From: Candidatus Thermoplasmatota archaeon
GTDB lineage: Archaea > Thermoplasmatota > SW-10-69-26 > JACQPN01 > JAJPHT01
DNA length: 64,000 nucleotides
Direction of reading: 5' to 3'
NCBI GenBank assembly: GCA_035540375.1
Contig: DATLGO010000087.1
Location: forward strand, 1-64,000
A program made the position numbers and the translations under genes. Below the pieces are notes generated by a model. The model saw only the letters and a program-made list of their open reading frames with translations. It searched no databases and had not been told where the DNA came from. This document shows positions 46,001 through 55,600 of the stretch, in pieces. The number at the start of each line of letters is the position of its first letter. Position 1 is the stretch's first letter.

Positions 46001-49000
46001 TCGGGGCCGAACGTCCAGGGCTGGTCGTTCACGCGGAAGGACGTCGTCGTCTCGAGGATGCCCGTGCCGTCGTCGCGGGTCACGAAGGGCACGGCGACGC
46101 CGAAGTCGGTCGCGTGGTCGAGGTTCAGCCACGCGCTCACGTTCCAGACCGTGCGCGGCGCGGTGCCGTCGACGACGACCGGCGTCCAGGCGGTCGCGAC
46201 GCGGTCCTGGCCGTCCCGTGTTTCGGCGACGAGCCGGTACGTCCCGTCCTTCACCGGGTACCGGCCGGCGTCCCACGCGAGGACGTGATCCGTCCGGCCC
46301 GAAAGCGGGATCGACTTCTGGATGGTCGTCGTTCCGGTCGCGTTCTGCAGCGAGAGGTTCACGCGGTGGCCCGGAGCGGCGCGCGCGAGGATCGTCTCGG
46401 AAGCGACCTGCGAGGCGCGGCCGGATTCGTCGATCGGGATGACGCGGTACCGGTAGCGCTGGTCCAGGACGGGCGTGACGTCGAGGAAGGTCGTTCCGTT
46501 GGAGGTCCCCACGACGGCGAACGCCTGGGGCGTCGCGTCCGGCGCCCGCTCGATCCTGTAGCTCGCCGCGCCGTCGGCCGCGCGCCACGCGAGCAGCACG
46601 CGGTTCGCCTCGCCTGCGTGCCGGAGTCCCGAGGCGGGCCCGGGGCCCTGCTCTTCGCCGACACCTACGACATCGGATCGGGCGTAGCTCACGCCGGTCG
46701 TCTCGATGTAGATCGCGTCGACGGTGAATGCCGTGGCATCCGCGGGTTCGTCGAGGCGGTACCGCGTTGGCGCCCGCGCGTCCACGAAGGCGATGCGCTC
46801 GGATTCGACGTCCCCGATCTTCACGATGTCGTAGCCCACCACGAGACGCCCGGGCGGGACGGCGGGCGGATCCCACGAGATGTACACGCGTCCGCCCGCG
46901 CGGATCACCGTCGGCGCGACGGACGGACATTGGCCGATGCAGGAGCTGTCTTCTTCTTGATAGGGAAGCCGCGGCGTGGAGAGGTTCGCCCAGGGATCCG
47001 GTCCAGCGTCGAGCGTGACGTTGCAGACCCTGCAGACGGAACGCTCGAGGTCGCGATCGACGCGCAGGACGAACGGCACGGTCCCCGGGGCGCCCGACAC
47101 GTTGGCCGCGATGGCGGGCGCGCGCGCAATAGGCGGGCTGTCGACCGCGACGTTCGGCATGGACAGGGTGATGGGCATCGTGTCCACGGCAACGCGCCGA
47201 CCGGTCCCGTCCGCGCCCGTCGGCGTTCCCGAGCGGAAATGGACCGCGGCCGCGAAGTTGCGGAAGCCGTCGTCGTGGACGGGCCAGCCGTCGGCTCCGG
47301 TGACGCTGGGCGACCACGCGTAGTTGTGGCCGCCGGCGCTGCGGACGCCCGTGCCGACGCTCCGGTTGTCGATGTAGAAGACGACCCGGTCGACGAGCGT
47401 GTCCGCGAGGCTCGCGACCTGCGCGTTCGTCGACGCGCTCGCGACCACCCGGAGCACGACCGTGGAGGCGATCGGCAGCGTCGCGGGCGCGCCCGCGGGC
47501 GAGAGGATGCGGAAGGTGGGCGCGAGCCCGCCCGTCCCCAGGACGTTCACGAGCGGGTTCGTGGCCTGGTTCCAGGAGGATTCGGCGTCCTCGCTGTCCC
47601 ACCCGATCGAGGGCGGACCGGAGGCCCAGCGAAGCCGGTTTCTCGCGGGCGTCGAAGCCTCGTAGACGTCCTGCCCACCGAGATCGACGAAGGCCCCGAG
47701 AACGGCGGGACCCGCGGGGCCGCGGCCGTGACCGAGGGCCGTGGAACGCAGGCGGTACGTGTCGTTGCCGTTGCGATCGTAGAGGAGCGCGATGCCGCTT
47801 GCGGCCGGGGCCCAGCCCTGCGCGCTGCCCGCGGCGTCGTAGCGATCGTCTCCGCCGAAATCGAGGAGGATACCGCTTCCGACGTTCATCGCCCCCTGCG
47901 TGAGGTCCGCCACGCCGTTGTAATAAGAGCCGTAGAAGTCGTCGCCGCGGTTGTCGACGAGGAGCCCGACGCCGTTCGCGACCCCGAAACCCTGGCCCTG
48001 GCCGGGGCGGTTGGTCCCCGCCAGGACGCGCCGGTCGTCGCCCTCCATGTCGATGAGGATACCCGTCGATCCCGCGGCGCCATGGCCCTGCGCGTCGCTT
48101 TCGGCGCCGAGGTCGTCGTTCCCGGGTCCGGCGAAGACGAGGATCCCGGAACCGGTGATCCCGTTCACGGCGAAACCCGCGCCCTGCGCCGACCGGTTCG
48201 CGCGAAGCACGTTGTCGCCGCCCGCGTCGACGAGGATGCCCACGCCGCCGAGGCCGAAACCCTGGCCGGAGGCGCGGGCGTTCGCGTCCACGTTCTTGGT
48301 TTCGAGGAGATACTCGTCCGCGCCGATGCCGTCGCTCGCGAGGAGCCCATACCCGAGGACACCGGCCCCTTGCGCGTGCGTCCAGGCGCTCGGGACGATC
48401 GTCGTGGCCGGATCCACGGGCTCGAGCGGACCCGCGCGGGCCGTGAAGTTCGCGCGACCGGTGGTCGACAGGATGCCGACGCCGAGGAGTCCGGCGCCCT
48501 GGAAGACGCCGTAGATGGGCGGCAGCAAGTTGCAGCCGTTGCAGGCGGAGGAGGTCACCCGGGCGTGGAAGACGTCGCGCCCGCCGCCGTCGCGGAGGAC
48601 GCCGATGCCGAGAACGCCCGCGCCGTGGGCCGATCCCACGAACGATTCGCAGTAGCTGTTTCCGCAGAGAGGCGCGGACGGCGGCGCGGGGTTCACGGCG
48701 CCGGCGGGAGCGCCGCTGAGCGGGCGCCACCGGCTGAGCTCGGTGCCGCCCTCGTAGAGGTATTCGTCCGATCCGCCGACGTCGACGTGGAGCGACGTCG
48801 ACCAGGCGGGCGATGTCGCGCCGATGCGGCCCGTGTAGCGATCGTTCCCGCCGAGGTCGATCGAGAGGGCGTAATCCTGGCCGTGGTTCCAGACCGACGC
48901 CGTGTCGTCGCCGACGGCGACGCCGAAGCGCGGGAGGCGCAGGAGGAAGCCGGGGGATTGGACGGGCCCGTCGGAGCCGGCCCCGGGATCGGTGTCCGCG

Positions 49001-52000
49001 AGGGCCTCGACGAGATCGGCGTCCGTGGGCGACGTCCCGTCCTTGTTGCTGCCAGCCTCGGTGTCGATGAACGTGCCCAGGATTCCGTTGTTCGAGGATT
49101 CGATCGATCGGAAGCGGATGGCGTCGTCCTTCGCGAACCGCGCGGCGTCGCGCTGGCCGCGGACCGCGTCCCACTCGGTGTAGGTGTCGCGGCCTCCGAG
49201 GTCGAGGAAGGTCGGGACGACCGGCGCGGCCGGCGCGGGCGCGGTGCCGGAGGCGTGACCGCGGGCGAGATGAGGCGCCACCTGGAAGTCGCGAATCGTG
49301 CCGACGTCGTAGACATCGTCGCCCTCGCGATCCAGGAAGATCGCCTGCGACCCGCCTCCCCCGAAGTGGAACACGTGACCCTGGGTCGGCGCCACGTAGC
49401 GGTCGGCGCCCGCGAGATCGACGAAGGCGGCCTGGCCTCCCGCGATCGCGAACCCGAGCGCGCCGCCATAGGGGTATTCGTAGCGGTCGTCGCCCGCCAC
49501 GTCCACCATGATCGCGAGGGACCCGACGCCCGCGGCCGCGGCGAGGCCGAAACCGTGCGCTCGGTAGCGGTCGTCGCCGCCGTAGTCCACGAGGAGGGCC
49601 ACGGAGGGGCCCGTCGCCGAGGCGAGGCTCCCGTTGCGGTTCGAAGGGGTGTAGGCGTCGTCGCCGCCGAAGTCGAGGCCGATGCTGACCGGGAACGTCC
49701 GGCGCAGATTGCGGAAGGCGTTTTCGCCGCCCGCCACGTTCGTGACCGACGCGGGGACGTTGGACGCCGCGGAGGCGACGTCGCCGCGATAATCGTCGGC
49801 GTCGTCGAGGCCGAGGTCGATCGAGATCCGGTAGGTCGACTCGAAGCGGCTCGGGACCCCGGCGGCGCCGATCGCCAGGATGCCGGGAAGATCGACGAGG
49901 AGGCCCGAGGAGGATCCCTCGGGCGACGTCGCGTCGATGGGCCGGCTCGATGCGTCATCCGGCGACGTGCCCAGGAGGGACTCGATCTCGTCGGGGACGC
50001 CGTCGCCGTCCGTGTCGTCGGGGTTCGATCGGCGTTCGGGCGACGGGTCGTACTGGTCGTAGAGCCCGTCGCCGTCGCCGTCGGCGAGGTTCACGCCGAC
50101 CCCGTTCGTGATCACGGCATACGATCGATCGGGATCGGGGTACATGTAGCCCGTGGGGGGAGGCGGCGGCCCGCCTTCCGTGGTCGCGCGGTTGAAACCG
50201 GCGACGACCTCGGCGGCGGACGAGCCGGCGTTGCCTCCCAGCGGTCCGTTGTTCGGGTCGCCGGGACGGGGATACTTCGTGGGATGGTTGACGCCCAGGT
50301 CCGCGAAGACCACCGTTCCGGTCAAGCTTCCGCCCTCCCTCGGCCGCGGCGACGCGAAGCAGGAGATCGCGGGGTTGTTTGAACAAACGCCCGTGTAATT
50401 GTTCATGCCGCCCCCGTCGACGAAAAGGGCCGTCGTGGAGCGCGCGGTCGCGGTCGCGGCGAGGCTCGCGAAGCCCGAGCCGCTCGTGTAATTGTCGTTG
50501 CCGAGCCGGTCGGCGAAGATGCCGATCCCCACGTCGCCCGGTTTTGTCGTGGAGGCGGAACCGAGGCCGCGCGAGGCGACCTGGAACCGGTCGTTGCCGC
50601 TGAGGTCGAACGCGAAGCCGAATCCGTCCCAGCCCACGCCGAGGGCCGGACCGGCGAGCGCGTAGACGTCGTCGCCCGAGGCGTCGAGGAAGAGCGCGAA
50701 GGCCGGCGCGCCGCCGGCGCCGCGCGCCGCGCCGAGCACCCACGGCTGGTCCGTCTCGTAGCGGTCGTCGCCCCCGAGGTCGAGCGCGATCGAGACGCGC
50801 GCGAGGCGCGACGGGTGGCCCGAGTCGAGGTCGGGATCTCCGGCATCGACGCCGCCGATCGGGGCCGCGTACCGGTCGTTGCCTCCAAGGTCGACGAGAA
50901 GGACGGGCGCCTTGTGGAAATCCTGCAACGTGTGCTCGGACGATCCCGCGCCCGTGATCACCACGAAGCTGTCCCTGTAGATCACGTCGTCTCCGCCCGC
51001 GGTCGTGCTCGCGGACGTCCGCATCCCGCCGGTGGGCGTCGCGGCGCGCACGTGCTCGACGGCGTCGACGATCGTCATGACCGCCCCCGCAAGCGACTCG
51101 CGGTGGCGGAGCTCGGTCCTCACGGCGTCCCGCAGGCGCGCGAAGTCCGCGCCCGACCGGACGCCGTCCTCGAGGAGCTCGCGCGCGGTCGCGCGGGCGG
51201 ACTCGAGCGCGCGGATCTCGGCCGATTCGGCCCCGAAATCGCGCTCGTAGGTCGCGATGGCGAGAAGCAGCGTCCCGAGGGCGGCATCCATCGTCAAGTC
51301 GAGCTCGGGGACTTCGCCCGGCGCAGTGCCGCGGTTCGCGTGGAGCGCGGCCAGGCCGTCGCCGAACGACGCGACGCGGACGGGACCGGGGACGGGCGCG
51401 GCGAGGGCGTCGGCCAGGGCGGGGCCGACGACGGACGCGGGCGAGGCGACGGAGACGGTGCCGATCGCGCGCGGAAGTCCGAGGGACTCGCGCGCGCGGC
51501 CGGGGGTTTCGGTCGACGCGCGGTAGGCTTCGGCGGCGAGACGCTGCTCGAGGCGCACGAAGGCGCCGAGCGCGCCCCGGGCCTCCTCGGGGTCGTCGAC
51601 GAGCGCGGCCGAGAGAAGCTCCGCGATCGGGCCACGCAGCGACGCGGGCGTCGCGGCCGCGGCCGCGAAGGCCTCGCGATCGCTCGCGCCGGCGCGGACG
51701 AGCGTCGAGACGAGGTCGCCGCCCGGCCGTCGGGGCTCCGCGGCGAACGGCGCGACCAGTTCCGCGACCGAGGGCTCGCGCGCCGTCACGTCGGGCCATC
51801 CCGTCTCCCGCTGGACGGCGGCGAGGCCGTCGCGGCGGGCGGCGAGCTCGAGCGCCCTCGCGGCGTCGAGCCGGGCGGCTTCGGCGAGACGCGCGGGCGC
51901 ATCCTGCGCGGCCCGCGCGAGGAGCGCGCCGGCCCGGCCGAGCAGCTCGAGGTCGAGCTTGGCGATGAGCGCCATGTCCGAGGGCGCGAGCGCGTCCTCC

Positions 52001-52461
52001 CGCGCGAGCGCGGCGGCGAGGCCGGGCAGACGCGCGCGTTCCGCCGGATCGAGAACGTCGAAGACGCTCGCGCGGAGCGTCTCGGCGACGGCCACGCTCG
52101 CGGCGAGGCGGCCGACTTCCCGCGCGACGTTCGGATGCTCCTTCTCGAAGGCCGCGAGGGCGCGGGCTTCGGAAGGGTCGAGGTCGAGGCCGAACGCGCG
52201 GCGATAGGCGAGCCACGGCTCCGCGACGTCCGCGAGATCCGGCCCGGCCGCAAGGCGGGTCCAGAATTCGAAGGCCGCGTCGGCGCGCGTGGGCACGGCG
52301 TCGAGGTCGACGCCGCCGTTCTGGATCCAGCGCGCGAGCACGGCGGCCAGCATCGGGTCGATCGCGACCGGTGCCTCCGCCTCCGCGCCGGACCTCAGGG
52401 CCGCGAGCGAGGGCGTCATGAGAAGGATGAGCATGGCCGATGCGATGGCGCGTCGTGACAT
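43057..52461 (-). CDS. 3134-aa giant exoprotein with GGDDRY-type repeats
   Basis: Signal peptide MSRRAIASAMLILLMTPSLAA. Residues about 30-500 are Ala/Arg-rich and helical. From about 525 to 1600 some two dozen motifs of the form (G/A/S)G-x-D-x-(Y/F), such as GGNDRYAAP, GGDDRYETD, SGDDVYALA and GGQDVYEAS, recur every 30-50 residues, each after a hydrophobic strand. Within this zone a thrombospondin type 3-like Ca2+ segment (DGDGDGLYDQYDPSPE) sits near residue 800. FN3-like domains (about 1840-2050 and later) and Ig-like modules follow, with a C-terminal membrane helix and RRR tail. ATG at 52461 is chosen because it directly precedes the signal peptide. First gene of its operon. Confidence 0.85.
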   Translation of the reverse strand: MSRRAIASAMLILLMTPSLAALRSGAEAEAPVAIDPMLAAVLARWIQNGGVDLDAVPTRADAAFEFWTRLAAGPDLADVAEPWLAYRRAFGLDLDPSEARALAAFEKEHPNVAREVGRLAASVAVAETLRASVFDVLDPAERARLPGLAAALAREDALAPSDMALIAKLDLELLGRAGALLARAAQDAPARLAEAARLDAARALELAARRDGLAAVQRETGWPDVTAREPSVAELVAPFAAEPRRPGGDLVSTLVRAGASDREAFAAAAATPASLRGPIAELLSAALVDDPEEARGALGAFVRLEQRLAAEAYRASTETPGRARESLGLPRAIGTVSVASPASVVGPALADALAAPVPGPVRVASFGDGLAALHANRGTAPGEVPELDLTMDAALGTLLLAIATYERDFGAESAEIRALESARATARELLEDGVRSGADFARLRDAVRTELRHRESLAGAVMTIVDAVEHVRAATPTGGMRTSASTTAGGDDVIYRDSFVVITGAGSSEHTLQDFHKAPVLLVDLGGNDRYAAPIGGVDAGDPDLDSGHPSRLARVSIALDLGGDDRYETDQPWVLGAARGAGGAPAFALFLDASGDDVYALAGPALGVGWDGFGFAFDLSGNDRFQVASRGLGSASTTKPGDVGIGIFADRLGNDNYTSGSGFASLAATATARSTTALFVDGGGMNNYTGVCSNNPAISCFASPRPREGGSLTGTVVFADLGVNHPTKYPRPGDPNNGPLGGNAGSSAAEVVAGFNRATTEGGPPPPPTGYMYPDPDRSYAVITNGVGVNLADGDGDGLYDQYDPSPERRSNPDDTDGDGVPDEIESLLGTSPDDASSRPIDATSPEGSSSGLLVDLPGILAIGAAGVPSRFESTYRISIDLGLDDADDYRGDVASAASNVPASVTNVAGGENAFRNLRRTFPVSIGLDFGGDDAYTPSNRNGSLASATGPSVALLVDYGGDDRYRAHGFGLAAAAGVGSLAIMVDVAGDDRYEYPYGGALGFAIAGGQAAFVDLAGADRYVAPTQGHVFHFGGGGSQAIFLDREGDDVYDVGTIRDFQVAPHLARGHASGTAPAPAAPVVPTFLDLGGRDTYTEWDAVRGQRDAARFAKDDAIRFRSIESSNNGILGTFIDTEAGSNKDGTSPTDADLVEALADTDPGAGSDGPVQSPGFLLRLPRFGVAVGDDTASVWNHGQDYALSIDLGGNDRYTGRIGATSPAWSTSLHVDVGGSDEYLYEGGTELSRWRPLSGAPAGAVNPAPPSAPLCGNSYCESFVGSAHGAGVLGIGVLRDGGGRDVFHARVTSSACNGCNLLPPIYGVFQGAGLLGVGILSTTGRANFTARAGPLEPVDPATTIVPSAWTHAQGAGVLGYGLLASDGIGADEYLLETKNVDANARASGQGFGLGGVGILVDAGGDNVLRANRSAQGAGFAVNGITGSGILVFAGPGNDDLGAESDAQGHGAAGSTGILIDMEGDDRRVLAGTNRPGQGQGFGVANGVGLLVDNRGDDFYGSYYNGVADLTQGAMNVGSGILLDFGGDDRYDAAGSAQGWAPAASGIALLYDRNGNDTYRLRSTALGHGRGPAGPAVLGAFVDLGGQDVYEASTPARNRLRWASGPPSIGWDSEDAESSWNQATNPLVNVLGTGGLAPTFRILSPAGAPATLPIASTVVLRVVASASTNAQVASLADTLVDRVVFYIDNRSVGTGVRSAGGHNYAWSPSVTGADGWPVHDDGFRNFAAAVHFRSGTPTGADGTGRRVAVDTMPITLSMPNVAVDSPPIARAPAIAANVSGAPGTVPFVLRVDRDLERSVCRVCNVTLDAGPDPWANLSTPRLPYQEEDSSCIGQCPSVAPTVIRAGGRVYISWDPPAVPPGRLVVGYDIVKIGDVESERIAFVDARAPTRYRLDEPADATAFTVDAIYIETTGVSYARSDVVGVGEEQGPGPASGLRHAGEANRVLLAWRAADGAASYRIERAPDATPQAFAVVGTSNGTTFLDVTPVLDQRYRYRVIPIDESGRASQVASETILARAAPGHRVNLSLQNATGTTTIQKSIPLSGRTDHVLAWDAGRYPVKDGTYRLVAETRDGQDRVATAWTPVVVDGTAPRTVWNVSAWLNLDHATDFGVAVPFVTRDDGTGILETTTSFRVNDQPWTFGPDIVVNPAQRNDVLYGQAIVLGANHMDTIEVAVASMDRVGNVEHADRPLPWSGGARHASDGIPFAIAAHGVQRYQIDLRAPVLSGPVVEATLRPGETLPLAIRVSESGSGLEFIRAEIGIGAPVPLVSDGGPDRVGVWTAGEPGQHLVVVRARDRAGNEATLNAGLVTVDAEPPTVAQAAVEFASGAAAARPGAKGRLVVRATDDYSRPDSLAVVADLSNLTSATTAKLPYDRLRGVYASAEFVVDRIPDGTAVVPIQLTDPAGNVRVHHLEVVVDGAPIRATPAEVVATGPDWAVIRWTTDATARGTVEYGLRAEQRLRTPLGGEGRTHEVNVTGLRPETEYVARAFSVTRSGIETPSEFFTFRTGLALKVDLEPLQGFPASNGGAAVLLRVLDHLGAPARGAPSIEVLLVPKRGPTRTVAEVEGARPGAVSLAIPDVRDGDYEIVARARSPDGRGESVALPFTLDRVAPFVVAPAKLVGAPGGILALGVEERGSGIALDSIRWTFGKVDCAATWRDGTLSCRIPDHLKTTHVDLRIEIGDKAGNVAVFEQAVRLDSAVAAFVEARLVGESDPHIRNGGRALIVAWVSGSPARTVTADLSASGGPARWPLLASRDGAQWTGYWPVPETYRSQRLQATLTAVSASGATTSIDLEGVVDLAAPVVLASTVKPGVATADIEVVADEPVRLVSRAGGRSFSTEYYDTRSTLRIAGLAPASSTSLTVDVIDRSGRASVLALTVVTEPDREAPTAVSRLEALALGDGRILVRWEAATDDVGVERHQVTRIVDGSRSTVDGDHAQRSLVDRVEGSKEVLYEVRAVDATGNVGPATTASVVPIATIALERGTVEPAIAGPGPFRFRVFAPGPWNPDLAVAVAVDGIKFPMRTRAEHCDDGCWYESIVEVGVETLNSGPHRFAFSARLGQAEAASETLAGPVVVAGLPPASFATLASATSATTPLPFLVPIAWAISAWIALILDRRRTRP

Positions 52462-52495
52462 CACTTTCGCCTGTGCCTCCTCCGCCGGGCGGCGA

Positions 52496-52538
52496 GTCAC
52501 AGTGTGACAGTATCAACCTTTCGACGGACGTTGAAAGG
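52496..52538. promoter_or_regulatory. Palindromes between the two giant divergent operons
   Basis: Two inverted repeats lie in the 210-nt gap between divergent operons. GTCACA-G-TGTGAC (52496-52508) is perfect and lies 35-47 nt before the minus-strand start, near its expected TATA position. CCTTTC (52517-52522) pairs with GAAAGG (52533-52538). The GTGACA half also occurs in the kelch promoter palindrome (1532-1549), though with different arm orientation. Farther right, GAAATAAG (52583-52590) is a possible TATA-like element for the plus operon. Confidence 0.4.
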
Positions 52539-52655
52539 AGAAGTTCACAGCGTCCCCGATCAAGAGCGGGAAAAAACACCGCGAAATAAGCGCATGGAGG
52601 GCATCGATGTGTAGGATCGAGTCTCTAATCAAGCGGAAACTACATGACGGGGTGA

Positions 52656-52671
52656 GGCTCCTCGGGGAGCC
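52656..52671 (+). promoter_or_regulatory. Hairpin abutting the plus-operon start codon
   Basis: GGCTCC-TCGG-GGAGCC is a perfect 6-bp stem with a TCGG tetraloop, ending one base before GTG at 52672. Its 3' arm contains the only Shine-Dalgarno-like sequence (GGGGAG), so folding would hide the ribosome site if the mRNA has a leader. Confidence 0.45.
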
Positions 52672-55600
52672 GTGAGGGAAGGCCACTTCCAGGATGCGCG
52701 CCGCCGCTTCCGGCGCCGGGCCCTCGCGCGCAGGATCGGGCTTCTCGCCGCAGCCGCGGCCCTGGTCGTCGCGGTCGGCTTTCTCGCCCTCCTCGCGCGG
52801 CCCACGGTGCAGGGCCTCCACGTCGCGGGAGCGTCCTCCCTCGACGACAATCGCAACGGCGTTCCCGACATCTACGAGAACGCCGTGTTCGGCCTCGGGC
52901 CCGAAGCCCAGCGCCCTTCGGGGGCGCTTCCCCTCGCCTGGATCCAGAAACATGGGCTCGACGTGGCGGATCCCGCGCTCGCGAACCGGACGGCCGCCGT
53001 TCCTGCGCCGTCGCTCGTCCCGGCCGTTTACGGCCGCGCGGGCTATCCCGCCGAGTTCTCGCTGACCCTCGCCCAGGTCTACGCGCACGGTCGGCCCGCC
53101 ACCTGGTCCGAGGCCCAACAGGGCGCCTGGGACAGCGGCCTCGATCCCCGCGCCTGGGACGTCGCGGGCTCCGGCGTCCCCTACGGCTGGCTTCTCTACT
53201 ATGGGCTCGACCCCCTCGATCCCTCCCTCCTCGACCGGGCATCGAGCGAGGTGTCCTGGACCCCCCGGGAGGCGTGGCGTCGCGGCCTGAGCCCCCTTTC
53301 CCCGGACCAGGACGCCGACGGGCTCCCCGACCTCGACGAGATCGAGCGGCACGGCACGAACCCCCGCGCGGCCTCGACGGCCTCGACCGGCATCCACGAC
53401 GGATGGCTCGTCGCGCATGGGCTCGACCCGCTCGATCCCGCCGTCGCCTACCAGGATCCCGATCTCGACGGGCTCGACAACCTCGAGGAATTCGAGGCGT
53501 CGAGACGCCTGTTCGGCGCCGCGAGCATCGGGTCGGGGCTCGATCCCCTGCGCTTCTCGACGGGCGGCAGCGGACTTCCGGACGGGTGGCTCGTGGCCCA
53601 CGGACTCCCCCTCCTCGATCCGACCGTGGGCCAGCTCGTGACCGAGCGCGTGTTCTTCCCGAACGGGACGCTCCGCGGGATCCTCACGGCCGGTGACGAG
53701 TACCGCGTGAACCGGCCCCCGAGCTGGAACGAGTCCATCCATGGCGCCTGGTTCGGCGGCACGGACCCCAACGCTCCGGATACGGACGGCGACGGTTTGA
53801 GCGACGCCGACGAGATCCTGGGTTGGGCGATCGAGAGCGGGGGTCGCGCCAAAATGGTGTTCTCGGATCCGACGAAACGCGACACCGACGGCGACGGCCT
53901 CACCGACTTCGAGGAGCGCGAAGGGCGCTGGGGGACGCGCGTGTTCCCCGTCACCGATCCGACCGCGCCCGACACCGACTTCGACGGCCTCCTCGACGGC
54001 GAGGAGGTGGGCGCGCATCTCTACCGGGGCATCGCGCTCGAAGGCCTGGATCCGACCAACCCCGACACCGACGGCGACGGGCTCTTCGATGGCCGCGAAG
54101 CGGCCTACTGGATGGCCCGCCGCGCCGCGTGCCTCGCGGGCCTTCCGTACGAATGGGGGCGCGCCCCGCGCCCGACGCTGCAGGACGTCCTCGGCGGCGG
54201 GCCCTCGGCCTGCGACAGGCTGCTGCCGACTGCGGATCTGGAAGGGGACGGCCGCGCCTCCATCCTCGATCCCGACAGCGACGGCGACGGGCTCTTCGAC
54301 GGGTGGGAAGTGGACCCCGACCTCTACCAGACCTCGTCCTATGCCTCGGCCCGTCGGCGGTCCGAGACCGACCCCGCGAACCTCGACACCGACGGGGACC
54401 GGCTTCCGGACGGATGGGAGACGCGGTACGCGGTGTTCGACGAGACGGCGGGTCGATGGAACCTCGACGCCGCGAAATGGAGCAGCGCCGAGAACGGGAT
54501 CGGGGACGGAGACCAGGACCTCGACGACGACGGCGCGGTGTGGTACGCCTTCGTGCGCGACGGCGCGCGCCTCGTCCCGGAGCGCCGCACGTTCGTCGCT
54601 TCGAACTTCGTCGAGTTCGAGGCGGGCTCGGATCCGAACCGGCGGTCGTCGAGCCCCGACGGGATCCCCGACGGCTGGAAGATCTTCTGGGGCACGACCT
54701 ACCTCGGCCTCCTCGACGAGGAGCGGGGCGTCCTCTATCCCGGCGCCCCGGGACCCCTCGTCCTTCCGCCGGACCGTCCCGTCCCGCGCCTCGGGAACGA
54801 CGACAACACGCCCCGGCAAACGCAGTCCTACGTCCGTTTCGCCGAGGCCGCCTCGGGCCGGCTCATGCCCTGGGAGAAGCTCACGTCCGTGCCGGGGACG
54901 CCCTCCACGCTGCGGGCGATCGCCGGCCAATACAACGAGACCTACGGGTCGAAGGTCGGCCACGGCACGAACCCCTACCTGGAGGACACCGACGGGGACG
55001 GCGTCTCGGATCTCTGGGAATCCATCTGGGCGCCCCTCGGGCCGGCCGGCTCGCGGGTGAGCCCCGTGCAGCCCGACGCCCACTTCGACGTCGACGGCGA
55101 CGGGCTGACGTGGCTCGAGGAATCCCGCCTGCGATCGGACCCCTACCGCGCCGACTCGGACGGAGGCGGCGCGGACGACCGGCTCGAATCCAAGATCGGC
55201 CTGAACCTCCTCGACCCGCGCGACGACGCGCGCGCCCTCGACGAGTCGGCGGACACGGACGGCGACGGGGTCTCCGATCGCTCGGAGGTCGTCGGTTGGA
55301 TCTCCCCCACCTCGTCGCAGCAGTACGTCACGGACCCCTTGGACCCGGACACCGACCGCGACGGGCTCCTCGACGGGAAATCCCTGAGCAGGATCCTGGG
55401 CCGCGTGCTCCGCCTGAGCGACCCTGACGACCTCGCGATCATCGAGCGCTACGAGGCGCGCGGGCTCCTCGCGGTCCCCTTCGGCGGCGACACCGTGGAC
55501 ATCCTCGGCGAAAGCGGGCTCGGATCCGATCCCACGTCGCTCGCAAGCGCCGGGGACGGCATTCCCGACGGTTGGCTCGTGCTCCACGGCCTTCCCGTCG

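Noticed and set aside
43270-50382. 2370-aa plus-strand frame opposite the 3134-aa gene
   Set aside because: Antisense shadow; the minus-strand frame carries the repeats, FN3 domains and signal peptide.
47660-50900. Periodic DNA repeats in the 3134-aa gene as a CRISPR-like array
   Set aside because: Repeats are visible only at protein level, with variable spacing and no identical DNA repeats.
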